Counted from the stretch's first letter, positions 1 to 7,619 are shown. The stretch is 17,209 nucleotides of DNA from Methanomassiliicoccales archaeon (GCA_900767505.1 CAAFZG010000080.1:1-17209); one strand, 5' to 3'. The notes: generated by a model from the sequence alone, not told the origin. Program-made: numbers and translations.

Positions 1-773
1 GCATACGTCTCGCAGGCGGAGTGCCCGTGTACATCCCGACGAAGTACGAGGACGAGTTCGTCATCGATCCCGCATTGGTCGAGGCGGCGATCACCCCCAA
101 GACCAGGATGATCATCCTCAACACGCCGTCGAACCCGACCGGCGGAGTCATCCCCGCGGACGTCCTGAAGCAGATCGCGGACATCGCACTGGCCCACAAC
201 ATCATCGTCCTCTCCGACGAGATCTACGAGAGCATCATCTACGAGGGGAAGCACACATCCATCGCATCGTTCCCCGGCATGTTCGACAACACGATCATCG
301 TCTCCGGACTCTCTAAGACCTACGCCATGACCGGATGGAGGCTCGGATGGGCCATCGCCCCCGAACCGATGATAAAGGACCTGAACAAGCTCCAGTCCCA
401 CTCCATCTCATGCTGCGTCTCCTTCGTCCAGGAGGCCGCCGTCGAGGCCCTCACGGGACCTCAGGACGCCAAGGACTCCATGGTCCGCGAGTTCAGGAAG
501 CGCCGCGATCTGGCTCTGGATCTCATCGACGAGATCCCGGGCCTCGAGTGCAACGTTCCGAAGGGCGCTTTCTACGTGTTCCCGAAGTACGATGTCGACA
601 TGCCTTCGGCGAAGCTCGCCGAGATCCTCCTGAAGGAGGGTCACGTCGCGGTCACCCCCGGAACCGCCTTCGGACCCGGAGGGGAGGGATTCTTCAGGGT
701 GTCCTACGCCACATCCGAGGACCTCATCCGCGAAGGTTTCGACAGGATCAAGAAGACCCTGTCGCAGCTCTGA
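1..773 (+). CDS. Class I/II PLP-dependent aminotransferase (aspartate aminotransferase-like), 5' end missing
   Basis: The reading frame is open from the first bases (first full codon at 3), so the N-terminus lies outside the window. About 256 of the ~370-390 residues usual for this fold-type I family are present. Seen in order: the NTPSNPTGG loop, the LSDEIYE segment with the Asp and Tyr that contact PLP, the Schiff-base lysine in SGLSKTYAMTGWRLGW, and FFRVSYA with the C-terminal Arg that binds the substrate carboxylate. Family members move an amino group from aspartate, an aromatic amino acid or a similar donor to a 2-oxoacid in the cytosol. The exact substrate cannot be read from this part. 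The stop is TGA at 771-773, followed at once by a GC-rich hairpin, so it is probably the last gene of its transcript. The GTG at 21 is internal, because the upstream residues (LAGG) continue the family pattern. Confidence 0.9.
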   Translation, partial: IRLAGGVPVYIPTKYEDEFVIDPALVEAAITPKTRMIILNTPSNPTGGVIPADVLKQIADIALAHNIIVLSDEIYESIIYEGKHTSIASFPGMFDNTIIVSGLSKTYAMTGWRLGWAIAPEPMIKDLNKLQSHSISCCVSFVQEAAVEALTGPQDAKDSMVREFRKRRDLALDLIDEIPGLECNVPKGAFYVFPKYDVDMPSAKLAEILLKEGHVAVTPGTAFGPGGEGFFRVSYATSEDLIREGFDRIKKTLSQL

Positions 774-780
774 TGTCCTC

Positions 781-801
781 CCGCGGGCCGCAAGGCCCCG
801 G
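781..801 (+). terminator. GC-rich hairpin with GCAA tetraloop after the aminotransferase
   Basis: Positions 785-789 (GGGCC) pair with 794-798 (GGCCC) around a GCAA tetraloop of the GNRA type. After one bulged C (784), 781-783 pair with 799-801. It starts 7 bp after the stop codon. A T-rich stretch (821-832) follows about 20 bp later, not immediately, so termination is plausible but not proven. Confidence 0.45.
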
Positions 802-820
802 CAGGACCCTTCAAACCCCC

Positions 821-829
821 TTTATTATT
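821..829 (+). promoter_or_regulatory. Likely archaeal TATA box for the aminotransferase-serA operon
   Basis: TTTATTATT sits in an otherwise GC-rich gap, preceded by a C-rich tract. A start site about 26 bp downstream (~851) would give a ~50-nt leader carrying the Shine-Dalgarno at 890-894. A second A/T patch at 845-856 is an alternative. Confidence 0.45.
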
Positions 830-900
830 CTTGCGCGCGCGGAAATGTTAATAATAGGCGAGGGATAACCGAGGATGCCCATCAGGCATGAGGTATCATC

Positions 901-1965
901 TTGAGCAGAATGTTGTACACGGTCGGACCAGTCAACGTGGCGCCCGACACCCTGCAGTCCATGAACAGACCCATGATCACGCACCGTTCCCCCGAATACA
1001 AGGAACTCCATGGGTCCATCGTGGAGAAGGTCAGGAAGGCGCTCGACACCGATATGGAGGTCTTCCTCGTGGCGGGATCCGCATCCGTGTTCCTCGAGGG
1101 CGCCATAAGGAACGGCGCTTCCGAGAAGACATTCGGCATCACGAACGGATCCTTCGGGAACAGGTCCATCGAGATCGCGGAGCTCAACGGGAAGACCGTC
1201 GACAAGGTCGAGGTCCCCTGGGGCAAGGCGATGAAGCCCGAGCACATCGACGGCAAGATCGGAAAGGATGTGGAGCTCGTCCACTGGGTCAGCAACGAGT
1301 CCTCGACAGGTGTCTTCAGCGACTCCGTGGCCCTCGCCAAGTCCGTCAGGGAGCAGAATCCCGACGCGCTCGTGATGGTCGACGCGGTCACATCGGCATT
1401 CGCTATGGACCTCAGGCTCAGGGAGATGGACGCCGATGCAGTCATCTTCGGTTCCCAGAAGGCCCTCTCGCTCCCGCCCGGAATAGCCGTCATGCTGTGC
1501 TCCGAGAGGATGCTCGACAAGGCCAAGACCGTGAAGAACCGCGGGTTCTACACCGACCTTCTCAAGATCAAGAAGCAGAGCGATGTCAATTATGCGCTCA
1601 CTACGCCCCCCGTATCCCTCATGTACGGACTGGACTACCAGCTCGACAAGGCCCTCGCCGAGGGAATGGAGGCACGCTACAGAAGGCACCAGGTCATGGC
1701 GGACCTCGTCAGGGACTGGGCCGACAAGAGGATGGAGGGAGTGCTCCCCGAGAAGGGATACCAGTCCAACTCCATCGGCGTCATCAACCGCGGTTCCCTG
1801 GACTTCGACGCATTCCACAAGAAGCTCAAGGCCAAGGGATACGAGATCTCCAACGGATACGGGGAGGTCAAGGAGTCCACGTTCAGGATCGGACACATGG
1901 GCGATGTGACCGTGGACGGCATCAAGGAACTGCTCGCAACTATGGATTCAATACTGGAGGAATGA
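901..1965 (+). CDS. Class V aminotransferase (alanine-glyoxylate / serine-pyruvate type), probable phosphoserine aminotransferase
   Basis: 354 residues, full length for the alanine-glyoxylate aminotransferase family. Visible features are TVGPVNV near the N-terminus, NGSFGNR (~82-88), HWVSNESSTG (~128-137), the PLP-ring aspartate D161 in MVDAVTSAF, and the PLP lysine K187 in FGSQKALSLPPG. The chosen start is TTG at 901, because GAGGT at 890-894 lies 6 nt upstream; the ATG at 910 would be 15 nt away. It overlaps the ATG at 1962 of the serA frame and is clearly cotranscribed with serA. In Methanococcales a class V enzyme of this group transaminates phosphohydroxypyruvate to phosphoserine (established for that group). 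With serA directly downstream, the same role is the best inference here, with glutamate or aspartate as donor. Serine-pyruvate or alanine-glyoxylate activity remains possible. Confidence 0.88.
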   Translation: MSRMLYTVGPVNVAPDTLQSMNRPMITHRSPEYKELHGSIVEKVRKALDTDMEVFLVAGSASVFLEGAIRNGASEKTFGITNGSFGNRSIEIAELNGKTVDKVEVPWGKAMKPEHIDGKIGKDVELVHWVSNESSTGVFSDSVALAKSVREQNPDALVMVDAVTSAFAMDLRLREMDADAVIFGSQKALSLPPGIAVMLCSERMLDKAKTVKNRGFYTDLLKIKKQSDVNYALTTPPVSLMYGLDYQLDKALAEGMEARYRRHQVMADLVRDWADKRMEGVLPEKGYQSNSIGVINRGSLDFDAFHKKLKAKGYEISNGYGEVKESTFRIGHMGDVTVDGIKELLATMDSILEE

Positions 1966-1967
1966 AA

Positions 1968-3548
1968 ATGACAACCAAGATTCTGGTATCCGACCCCCTT
2001 TCGGACGAGGGGCTCGAGATTCTCACCAAGTCCGGATTCCCCGTGGATGTCAAGCCCGGGATGACCGAGGACGAGCTCTGTGGCGTCATCGGAGACTACG
2101 ACTGCCTCATCATCAGGTCCGGTACCAAGGTGACCAAGAAGGTCATCGATGCAGGGAAGAACCTCAAGGTTGTCGGACGCGCAGGCGTCGGAGTGGACAA
2201 CATCGACGTCCCCTACGCCACCGACAAAGGTATCCTCGTGATGAACACGCCCTCCGCGAACATCCTGTCCGCGGCCGAGCACTCCTGCGCCATGCTCCTC
2301 GCACTGGCAAGGAACATCCCCTTCGCACACGAGTCCATGCACAAGGGCGAGTGGAAGAGGTCCAAGTACACCGGAGTCGAGCTCAACGGAAAGGTCCTCG
2401 GTATCATCGGAGTCGGACGCGTCGGAGGCGAGGTCGCCAAACGCATGAAGGCGTTCAACATGACCATGATCGGATACGACCCCTTCCTCCCGAAGGAGGT
2501 CGCCGACAACCTCGGAGTCAGGCTCACCACCCTCGACGAGGTCATCAGCACGGCCGACTTCATGACCATCCACACCCCGCTCCTGCCCGAGACCAGGAAC
2601 ATGATCTCCCTGCCCCAGTTCAAGATGATGAAGCCCAACGCGAGGATCGCAAACGTGGCCCGCGGAGGCATCGTCAACGAGGACGACCTCTACACGGCCC
2701 TCAAGGACAAGATCATCGCAGGCGCGGCATTCGACGTCTGGTGCAACGAGCCCCTCAGCGACGACGAGAAGAAGCTCCTCGAGCTGGAGAACCTCGTCAC
2801 CACGCCCCACCTCGGAGCCTCCACCGTCGAGGCGCAGGAGAGGGTCGCCATCGAGATCGCGGAGCATGCCATCATGTACCTCAGGGACGGCATCGTCTCC
2901 AACGCCATCAACGCGCCCCGCGGCAAGCTGGATGCCGACACAGAGCCGTTCATGCCCCTCGCCGAGAGGATGGGAAGCATGATACAGCAGATCATCGGCG
3001 CCCACCCGCTCAACAAGCTGGAGGTCTCCTTCTGCGGAAAGCTCGCAAGCAAGCAGACCAAGCTTATCACGATCTCCGCCGTCATCGGATACCTGAAGAG
3101 GATCCTCGGATCGGCCAACATGATCAACGCCCTCCCGGTCGCCAAGGCCAAGGGAATCGAGATCGCAGAGACCAGCAACGACAACGCAGGGGACTACTCC
3201 TCGATTCTCGAGATCAGGTTCACCTCCGAGGGCGTCACACGCAGCATCAGCGGGACAGTCATCGGCGGACAGCCCAGGATCGTCGGCATCGACTCCTTCT
3301 CCTTCGATGTACCCGCATGCGGGGACATGATGTACCTCACATACGACGACGCCCCCGGAGTCATCGGAACCGTCGGCAACGCCCTCGGCGAGGCAGGGGT
3401 CAACATCGCGCAGATGTCCGTCGGAAGGGACGGTTCCCGCGCCATGATGTTCCTGACCGTCGACCAGAGCATCCCCGAGGCCATCGTCTCGAAGATCGCA
3501 TCCGCGGTCGGTACCGACGATGTGAAGTTCCTCGATCTGGTGGAGTGA
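1968..3548 (+). CDS. serA: D-3-phosphoglycerate dehydrogenase, long form with ASB and ACT domains
   Basis: 526 residues, matching the ~525-residue long form. It oxidises 3-phosphoglycerate to 3-phosphohydroxypyruvate with NAD, the first step to phosphoserine and serine. Seen: GRAGVGVDNID (~70-80), the nucleotide-binding GVGRVG (148-153) ending in GYDPF with D171, and the active-site residues R232 (NVARGGIVNE), E261 (DVWCNEPL) and H281 (TPHLGAST). A substrate-binding-like ASB domain follows (~305-445), then a C-terminal ACT domain (~450-526) with the APGVIGTVGN and GVNIAQMSVGR segments; ACT domains often bind serine. Two in-frame ATGs exist. The one at 1968 is preferred, 7 nt after GGAGG (1956-1960); the ATG at 1962 is only 1 nt from it, although it forms an ATGA overlap with the upstream stop. 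The operon continues 2 bp downstream. Confidence 0.95.
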   Translation: MTTKILVSDPLSDEGLEILTKSGFPVDVKPGMTEDELCGVIGDYDCLIIRSGTKVTKKVIDAGKNLKVVGRAGVGVDNIDVPYATDKGILVMNTPSANILSAAEHSCAMLLALARNIPFAHESMHKGEWKRSKYTGVELNGKVLGIIGVGRVGGEVAKRMKAFNMTMIGYDPFLPKEVADNLGVRLTTLDEVISTADFMTIHTPLLPETRNMISLPQFKMMKPNARIANVARGGIVNEDDLYTALKDKIIAGAAFDVWCNEPLSDDEKKLLELENLVTTPHLGASTVEAQERVAIEIAEHAIMYLRDGIVSNAINAPRGKLDADTEPFMPLAERMGSMIQQIIGAHPLNKLEVSFCGKLASKQTKLITISAVIGYLKRILGSANMINALPVAKAKGIEIAETSNDNAGDYSSILEIRFTSEGVTRSISGTVIGGQPRIVGIDSFSFDVPACGDMMYLTYDDAPGVIGTVGNALGEAGVNIAQMSVGRDGSRAMMFLTVDQSIPEAIVSKIASAVGTDDVKFLDLVE

Positions 3549-3550
3549 AG

Positions 3551-3940
3551 ATGGCAGTCATCACCGTCGACGAGCTCTCCCTCGCCATCCAGAACAGCAT
3601 CGACAGCTCGTACGGCATGGAGGATGAGCAGGCATACGACCTGGCCCACCACGTCCTGAACTTCTTCGGATACTCCGACAGGATAATCGACAACGTCCTG
3701 GAGCCCGAGGACAGGGATGCGTTCTACATGCTGGAGGACGCAGGCATCCTGACCACGGAGAGGGAGGAGACCACCCTCTACGACGGAAGGGAGTGGAGGA
3801 TCCACTACTGGCTGTTCAGAAGGGAGAAGATCGCATCGATGATGGTGAAGGAGCGCACGGAATCCTCCGGCGACTCCGATTCCGAATCGATCTACGACGA
3901 GCTGCCCGATGACATCTGGCATCGCGGCGACTCAGAGTGA
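3551..3940 (+). CDS. Small conserved archaeal protein, DUF6015-like, function unknown
   Basis: 129 residues starting with ATG 2 bp after the serA stop, with GGAG at 3542-3545, so it is translated as part of the operon. The first ~95 residues look folded: a helical N-terminal half (MAVITVDELSLAI through HHVLNFFGYSDRIIDNVL), then EPEDRDAFYMLEDAGILTT and YDGREWRIHYWLF. The pattern of a helical unit followed by a regulator-like 'LEDAGIL' helix and a beta hairpin recalls small winged-helix-like proteins, but no DNA-binding claim can be made. I recall a similar family in Thermoplasmata under the name DUF6015; this is from memory and needs a profile search. The last ~30 residues are acidic and Ser/Asp-rich (SSGDSDSESIYDELPDD) and probably disordered. 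There are no cysteines and no membrane segment. The helicase gene begins 13 bp downstream. Confidence 0.72.
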   Translation: MAVITVDELSLAIQNSIDSSYGMEDEQAYDLAHHVLNFFGYSDRIIDNVLEPEDRDAFYMLEDAGILTTEREETTLYDGREWRIHYWLFRREKIASMMVKERTESSGDSDSESIYDELPDDIWHRGDSE

Positions 3941-3953
3941 GAATCCTACAGAA

Positions 3954-5816
3954 ATGGACCGGTTCCCGTACAGCTACCGCCCCGGTCAGCGGGAGCTGGT
4001 CTCCTTCATTTCCGATGCCGTCTCCGACGCATTGTGCCCCGTCATCGAGGCGGGCACGGGCACGGGGAAGACGGTGTCATCATTGGCCGGGGTGCTCCCG
4101 TTCGCTTCCGAACGGGGGATGAAGGTGCTGTACCTCACACGTACCAAATCCCAGCAGAAGCAGGTCGTCCGTGAATCCGCAGCGCTGAACGTGATATGTG
4201 CCGCGATCCAGGGCAGGTCGGCATCGAGCTGTCCCCTCATGCGCGACGATCTCGATCTCGCTTCGGGCACTTCCGACGAGATATCGCGTCTGTGCTCCCG
4301 TCACAAGCGCAGGAAGGACGGGGTGTGTGGATGCAGATTCTATGCCAATCTCGAGAACACGGAAGTAAGTGAATGGGTCGACGTCCTTCGCAGCATGCAT
4401 CCCGAACCGGAAGGCTTCGCGGAGATGTGCGAGGAGGTCGAGGTCTGCCCGTACGAGCTCATGAAGCTCCTCCTTCCGTATGCGGACGTTATCGCCGCAC
4501 CGTATCCGTTCCTGTTCCTGCCGCAGGTTCTGGGCAGGCTCGAGGAATGGTCCGGGACGCCGATCGAGAGGATGATGGTCATAGTCGACGAGGCGCACAA
4601 CCTTCCTGATTATCTGCGCGACATCCAGACATTCGAGTACACTGCCGGTGCGATGGACCTGGTGGAGAAGGAGGCCAGGGACATAGGGAACCCCGAGATC
4701 CATGACGGGTTCACCGTCACCGATGTCGTCGATGTCCTCCGTGCGGCGCTGTCTGTGGCTGTCAGGGAGTATCTGATCGATGACGACGGGCTCCTTCCCC
4801 CGTATTTCCTGGAGGATGAGCTCATGAGCCGTTTGGGGACCACGTCCGTCAACGTGATGAGGATGTGTCAGGGGCTGGAGGATCTGGGCGAGATAGTATC
4901 CGACCGGAAGATGGAGAAGAACAAGCTTCCCAGGTCGTACATCGGCAGCATGGGTCGTTTCATCAGGTCATGGCTGAGCGGTTCCGACGAGGACCGCATA
5001 CATCTTGTCATCGGAGGGGACAATCCGTGCTTCCAGTCATACTGTATGGATCCCTCCGGCGCCGCGGGTCCGCTGAATGCATGCTATGCATCGGTGCACA
5101 TGTCTGGCACCCTGTCGCCGATGGACGCATATGTCCGCGAGATCGGTCTGGAGAGGCCTGTCACGGGAACGTTCAGATCATGCTTCCCGCCGGACAATCT
5201 GCTCATCCTGTACACGGACGAGGTCTCCATGCGCTACGAGGATCGGAATCTCGAATCCAACTACGCGCGTCTGAAGGAGCTGCTGAGGGACACGGTCCTG
5301 TCCGTGAAGGTCAACACGGCCGTGTTCTTCCCGTCGTATCAGTTCATGGACCGCATGGTCGCCGACGGCATCGCCGAGGATATCGGACGCACGGTCCACT
5401 ACGAGAGGAGGGGCATGTCGCAGGGGGACCTGATGGGCGAGTTCGACAGGTTCAGGTCATCGGACGGCGACGTGCTGTTCTGCGTCACCGGAGGCAGGAT
5501 TAGCGAAGGTCTGGACTTCCCGGACAAGAGTCTGGAGCTGGCCGTGATCGTGGGCATCCCATTCCCGAAGCCCACTGCCAAGATGAGGGCGATGACCAGG
5601 TATTACGACGCATACTTCGGCAACGGAAGGGAGTTCGTATCGATCATACCCGCGGAACGCAAGATGAGGCAGTCCATAGGGCGTCTGATAAGGTCCGAGA
5701 CGGACAGAGGAGCGGCGGTGATACTCGACAGGAGGGTCGCATCGATGAAAGGCATCGATGTCATGCAGTGCACGGACATCCCGTCGGCGGTCAGGGCTTT
5801 CCTCGAAAGGTCATGA
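3954..5816 (+). CDS. XPD/Rad3-family (DinG-like) superfamily 2 DNA helicase with Fe-S cluster cysteines
   Basis: 620 residues from ATG 3954, with an uninterrupted helicase core. Seen: FPYSYRPGQREL (family N-terminus with Q-motif-like RPGQ), Walker A EAGTGTGKT (32-40), TRTKSQQKQ (motif Ia), DEAH (212-215), MSGTLSP (383-389), GGRISEGLDFP (motif V, 513-523) and QSIGRLIR (motif VI, 573-580). Between Walker A and DEAH lie C93, C114, C125/C127 and C165, spaced as expected for the 4Fe-4S cluster of XPD, FancJ and RTEL1. Family enzymes unwind DNA 5' to 3' with ATP, and the cluster is needed for unwinding in characterised archaeal XPD. An upstream ATG at 3909 would add 15 residues and overlap the previous gene by 32 bp. 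The 3954 start is favoured because it begins exactly at the conserved N-terminus, though no strong Shine-Dalgarno decides it. It is the last gene of the serA operon; the link to serine synthesis is probably only positional. Confidence 0.92.
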   Translation: MDRFPYSYRPGQRELVSFISDAVSDALCPVIEAGTGTGKTVSSLAGVLPFASERGMKVLYLTRTKSQQKQVVRESAALNVICAAIQGRSASSCPLMRDDLDLASGTSDEISRLCSRHKRRKDGVCGCRFYANLENTEVSEWVDVLRSMHPEPEGFAEMCEEVEVCPYELMKLLLPYADVIAAPYPFLFLPQVLGRLEEWSGTPIERMMVIVDEAHNLPDYLRDIQTFEYTAGAMDLVEKEARDIGNPEIHDGFTVTDVVDVLRAALSVAVREYLIDDDGLLPPYFLEDELMSRLGTTSVNVMRMCQGLEDLGEIVSDRKMEKNKLPRSYIGSMGRFIRSWLSGSDEDRIHLVIGGDNPCFQSYCMDPSGAAGPLNACYASVHMSGTLSPMDAYVREIGLERPVTGTFRSCFPPDNLLILYTDEVSMRYEDRNLESNYARLKELLRDTVLSVKVNTAVFFPSYQFMDRMVADGIAEDIGRTVHYERRGMSQGDLMGEFDRFRSSDGDVLFCVTGGRISEGLDFPDKSLELAVIVGIPFPKPTAKMRAMTRYYDAYFGNGREFVSIIPAERKMRQSIGRLIRSETDRGAAVILDRRVASMKGIDVMQCTDIPSAVRAFLERS

Positions 5817-5839
5817 CAGGCCTCAGATTCCACCGCAGG

Positions 5840-5849
5840 GATAATAAAC
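5840..5849 (+). promoter_or_regulatory. TATA-like element for the 89-residue protein, leaderless start
   Basis: GATAATAAAC is centred about 26 bp upstream of the ATG at 5871. Transcription would then begin at or within a few bases of the start codon, and no Shine-Dalgarno is present, which fits a leaderless mRNA. Confidence 0.5.
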
Positions 5850-5870
5850 AAGCTATGAATCCTCCAGCTT

Positions 5871-6140
5871 ATGGAGATTCAGGTAGACGACGACGTCATA
5901 CAGTACATTCAATCGATGGGCTGTGATTTCCGTGTGTGCACGGCATGCATGGGCCCGGCATTGGTCCCTACCAGAGTGAAGGCACCCAAGGAGTCCGACC
6001 TCAAGATCCCGATAGGGGATCACACACTCTACATCTCCCGCGTCCAGCTGATGTACATCGACAGGGTGTCCATGGACATGCTCTACGGAGAGGACGACAT
6101 CGATTCCTGTCCGGCTTTCTACACAAGGCGCTCGTACTGA
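5871..6140 (+). CDS. Small cysteine-containing protein, function unknown
   Basis: 89 residues. I do not recognise the family with certainty. The N-terminal part has a C-x4-C-x2-C cluster (C18, C23, C26, in GCDFRVCTACMGP) and a fourth cysteine, C80, near the end, so a metal site is possible. The middle alternates charged and hydrophobic residues (ESDLKIPIGDHTLYISRVQ), suggesting a small alpha/beta fold. There is no signal peptide or membrane helix. The start is ATG 5871, supported by a TATA-like element at the right distance for a leaderless transcript. The coding region looks real: GC-rich third positions, and no IS-like codon use until its end. The stop (6138-6140) lies right where transposase-like sequence begins in another frame, so the last few residues (TRRSY) may have been replaced by a past insertion. 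Confidence 0.62.
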   Translation: MEIQVDDDVIQYIQSMGCDFRVCTACMGPALVPTRVKAPKESDLKIPIGDHTLYISRVQLMYIDRVSMDMLYGEDDIDSCPAFYTRRSY

Positions 6141-6141
6141 G

Positions 6142-6384
6142 TCCTTACGTTTCTTGCACGATTTCGACGTGCCGTTCGACAACAACCTAGCGGAGCGTGA
6201 TATCCGCTACGCAAAGGTCAAGATGAAGGTCTCTGGACAGTACAGGGACATCGAACATGCCCAAGAATCCATCGATATCATCTCGTTCATCAACACTGCC
6301 AGGAAGAACGGCGTCAGTGCCGTGAAGGCTCTGATGGCCGCATTCAGCGGCCAGCATGTGATGATCTTCGGTCAGACCGTTTGA
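6142..6384 (+). pseudogene. IS66-family transposase, 3' remnant only
   Basis: About 80 codons, open from about 6142 to TGA 6382-6384. The segment HDFDVPFDNNLAERDIR is the characteristic end of the DDE domain of IS66-type transposases, containing the catalytic Glu of the DDE triad (in NNLAERD). It is followed by KVKMKVSGQYR, AQESIDIISFINTARKNGVS and VKALMAAF, all in the order known for this family. Complete IS66 transposases are ~450-550 residues, so more than 80% of the gene, with the two catalytic Asp residues, is missing. The only start codon is a TTG (6154) without a ribosome binding site. No terminal inverted repeats or target duplications were found on either side. This is a dead relic inserted against the 3' end of the 89-residue gene. 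Confidence 0.85.
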
Positions 6385-6438
6385 TTGAATAGATTATTCC
6401 ACTCACCATTCTGAGCAGTTACGATCTTCTTCTCGGTC

Positions 6439-6990
6439 ATGGCAATGGCGGGATATCTGAAGGCTGTCAGATGTGATAGCGGCTACATGCTGTCGATTCC
6501 CAATCGGGAGATGTACAGCGTCTACTTCGACGCGATCGATCTGGGCGACGACGGGATGACCAAGATGAAGATCAAGGAGCTGGTCCGTGCCATGAAGGCC
6601 GGGGATGCGGATGCGATATCATCTTCGTTGTCCGATCTGATGATGGATGCTCTGTCATCCAAGATTCTCGACAGGGAGCATTCCTACCAGACGTTCCTGA
6701 TAGGTCTACTGATGGCGTTCTGTGGCGAATACAGGATATATGGGGACACATTGGAGACCGGATCCGGATTCGCTGATGTCGTGTTCGAGAAGAAGCACCA
6801 GTCCGATGTCAACATCATCGTGGAGATGAAGCGGAGTGTTTCATCAGACGATCTCGAGAAGGATGCGAGATCGGCCCTGGAGCAGATCCGCAGAAATGAT
6901 TACGCCCACAACATGAGCGGGACCACTTTGCTCTACGGAATGGCCTTCTTCAAGAAAAAGACGTTCACGCTCACCGAGAAATCGGAGTGA
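6439..6990 (+). CDS. N-terminally truncated PD-(D/E)XK nuclease-domain protein (AAA-ATPase-like/PDDEXK_9 type)
   Basis: 183 residues matching only the C-terminal part of the proteins that join an AAA-ATPase-like domain to a PD-(D/E)XK nuclease domain (PDDEXK_9, formerly DUF1703; usually ~500-600 residues). The linker segment AGYLKAV...GYMLSIPNREMYSVYF is present at the start. Then come the helix HSYQTFLIGLLMAF, the nuclease core E106-x6-D113 (LETGSGFADVVF), VNIIVEMKRS with E129-x-K131, and Q149 in SALEQIRRNDYA. The catalytic set is therefore intact, and the usual end LLYGMAFFKKK is there. No ATPase part is visible upstream; the same frame is closed by TGA at 6412. There is no Shine-Dalgarno or clear TATA box before ATG 6439. 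It is most likely a remnant created together with the adjacent IS66 relic, although a free-standing nuclease domain cannot be excluded. Codon use is more AT-rich than in the flanking operons. Confidence 0.72.
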   Translation: MAMAGYLKAVRCDSGYMLSIPNREMYSVYFDAIDLGDDGMTKMKIKELVRAMKAGDADAISSSLSDLMMDALSSKILDREHSYQTFLIGLLMAFCGEYRIYGDTLETGSGFADVVFEKKHQSDVNIIVEMKRSVSSDDLEKDARSALEQIRRNDYAHNMSGTTLLYGMAFFKKKTFTLTEKSE

Positions 6991-7002
6991 GCGGACGATG
7001 AT

Positions 7003-7030
7003 GGATCGAGGTCTGTGCGGGACTCGATCC
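7003..7030. terminator. Inverted repeat between convergent genes
   Basis: GGATCGAG (7003-7010) and CTCGATCC (7023-7030) are perfect 8-bp complements around a 12-nt loop. The repeat lies between the + strand nuclease remnant (stop 6990) and the - strand csl4 (stop 7056-7058). No adjacent T-run is present on either strand, so a bidirectional terminator role is only suggestive. Confidence 0.35.
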
Positions 7031-7055
7031 CGTACAGCACCTCATGATCCCGGAT

Positions 7056-7613
7056 TCAGAGTTTGACGTCGCCGTAATCGTTGGCGAGCTTCCTGGGGAC
7101 GCTGTACTTGCACTCGGGGCAGTACAGTCCTGTGCCCTTCCTGACCATCTCGGTCTTGCACTTGGAGCAGAGCGCCCTGATGCATCCGAGGTCGTCGTCC
7201 TTGGTGGTGAGCTGCAGGGCAGGCTTGATAGCAGTCACCCTGGCCCTGATGAAATCCCCTTTTCTGAGCTCCTTCGAGACATCATCGGTGTACTTCGGGG
7301 AGATCTTGGACACATGGATCGTCGCATACGTGTCGCCTCCGAGGGTCCTCTCGACTCCCGATTTGGCAACGACATCCGCGGTCGCCATGGTGTTCCTGAT
7401 GTCGGCCACGACGGCGTAGACTATGTCGCCCTCCTTCAGCACGTTGGGAGGGTTGGGGGAGACGACCTTTGCGATGCACTCCTCGTCATCGAGCACGAGC
7501 ACTCCGACCTGGGATGCGTAGACGGTACCGTCCTGGGAGAACGTGCCCTCTCCGCCCATGTACTCCTCTTCGATGGCAACCTCCTGTCCGGGAAAAACCA
7601 GTTCTGAACTCAT
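7056..7613 (-). CDS. csl4: Exosome complex RNA-binding protein Csl4
   Basis: 185 residues, usual for archaeal Csl4. The protein belongs to the cap of the archaeal RNA exosome, together with Rrp4, on the Rrp41-Rrp42 ring, where it guides RNA and recruits DnaG (family knowledge). Seen: an N-terminal domain beginning with VFPGQEVAIEEEYMGGEGTF, the family's typical first strands. An S1-type OB fold covers ~60-138 (EGDIVYAVVADIRNTMATADV, ATIHVSKI, FIRARVTAIKPALQLTTK). A C-terminal zinc ribbon has C149-x2-C152 and C165-x2-C168. The ATG at 7613 is preceded by AGGTGA (7621-7626 on the minus strand), 7 nt away, which overlaps the stop codon of the methyltransferase gene. The two genes are thus cotranscribed, an arrangement common in archaea. 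Confidence 0.93.
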   Translation of the reverse strand: MSSELVFPGQEVAIEEEYMGGEGTFSQDGTVYASQVGVLVLDDEECIAKVVSPNPPNVLKEGDIVYAVVADIRNTMATADVVAKSGVERTLGGDTYATIHVSKISPKYTDDVSKELRKGDFIRARVTAIKPALQLTTKDDDLGCIRALCSKCKTEMVRKGTGLYCPECKYSVPRKLANDYGDVKL

Positions 7614-7619
7614 TGAAAA

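Noticed and set aside
811..1896. Long antisense open frames over the aminotransferase and serA (also 1677-3005 and similar)
   Set aside because: They mirror GC-rich codon usage of the real + strand genes, show no family motifs and lack ribosome sites.
7044..7607. 187-codon + strand frame opposite csl4
   Set aside because: Csl4 motifs (S1 fold, zinc ribbon) and a coupled ribosome site are on the minus strand.
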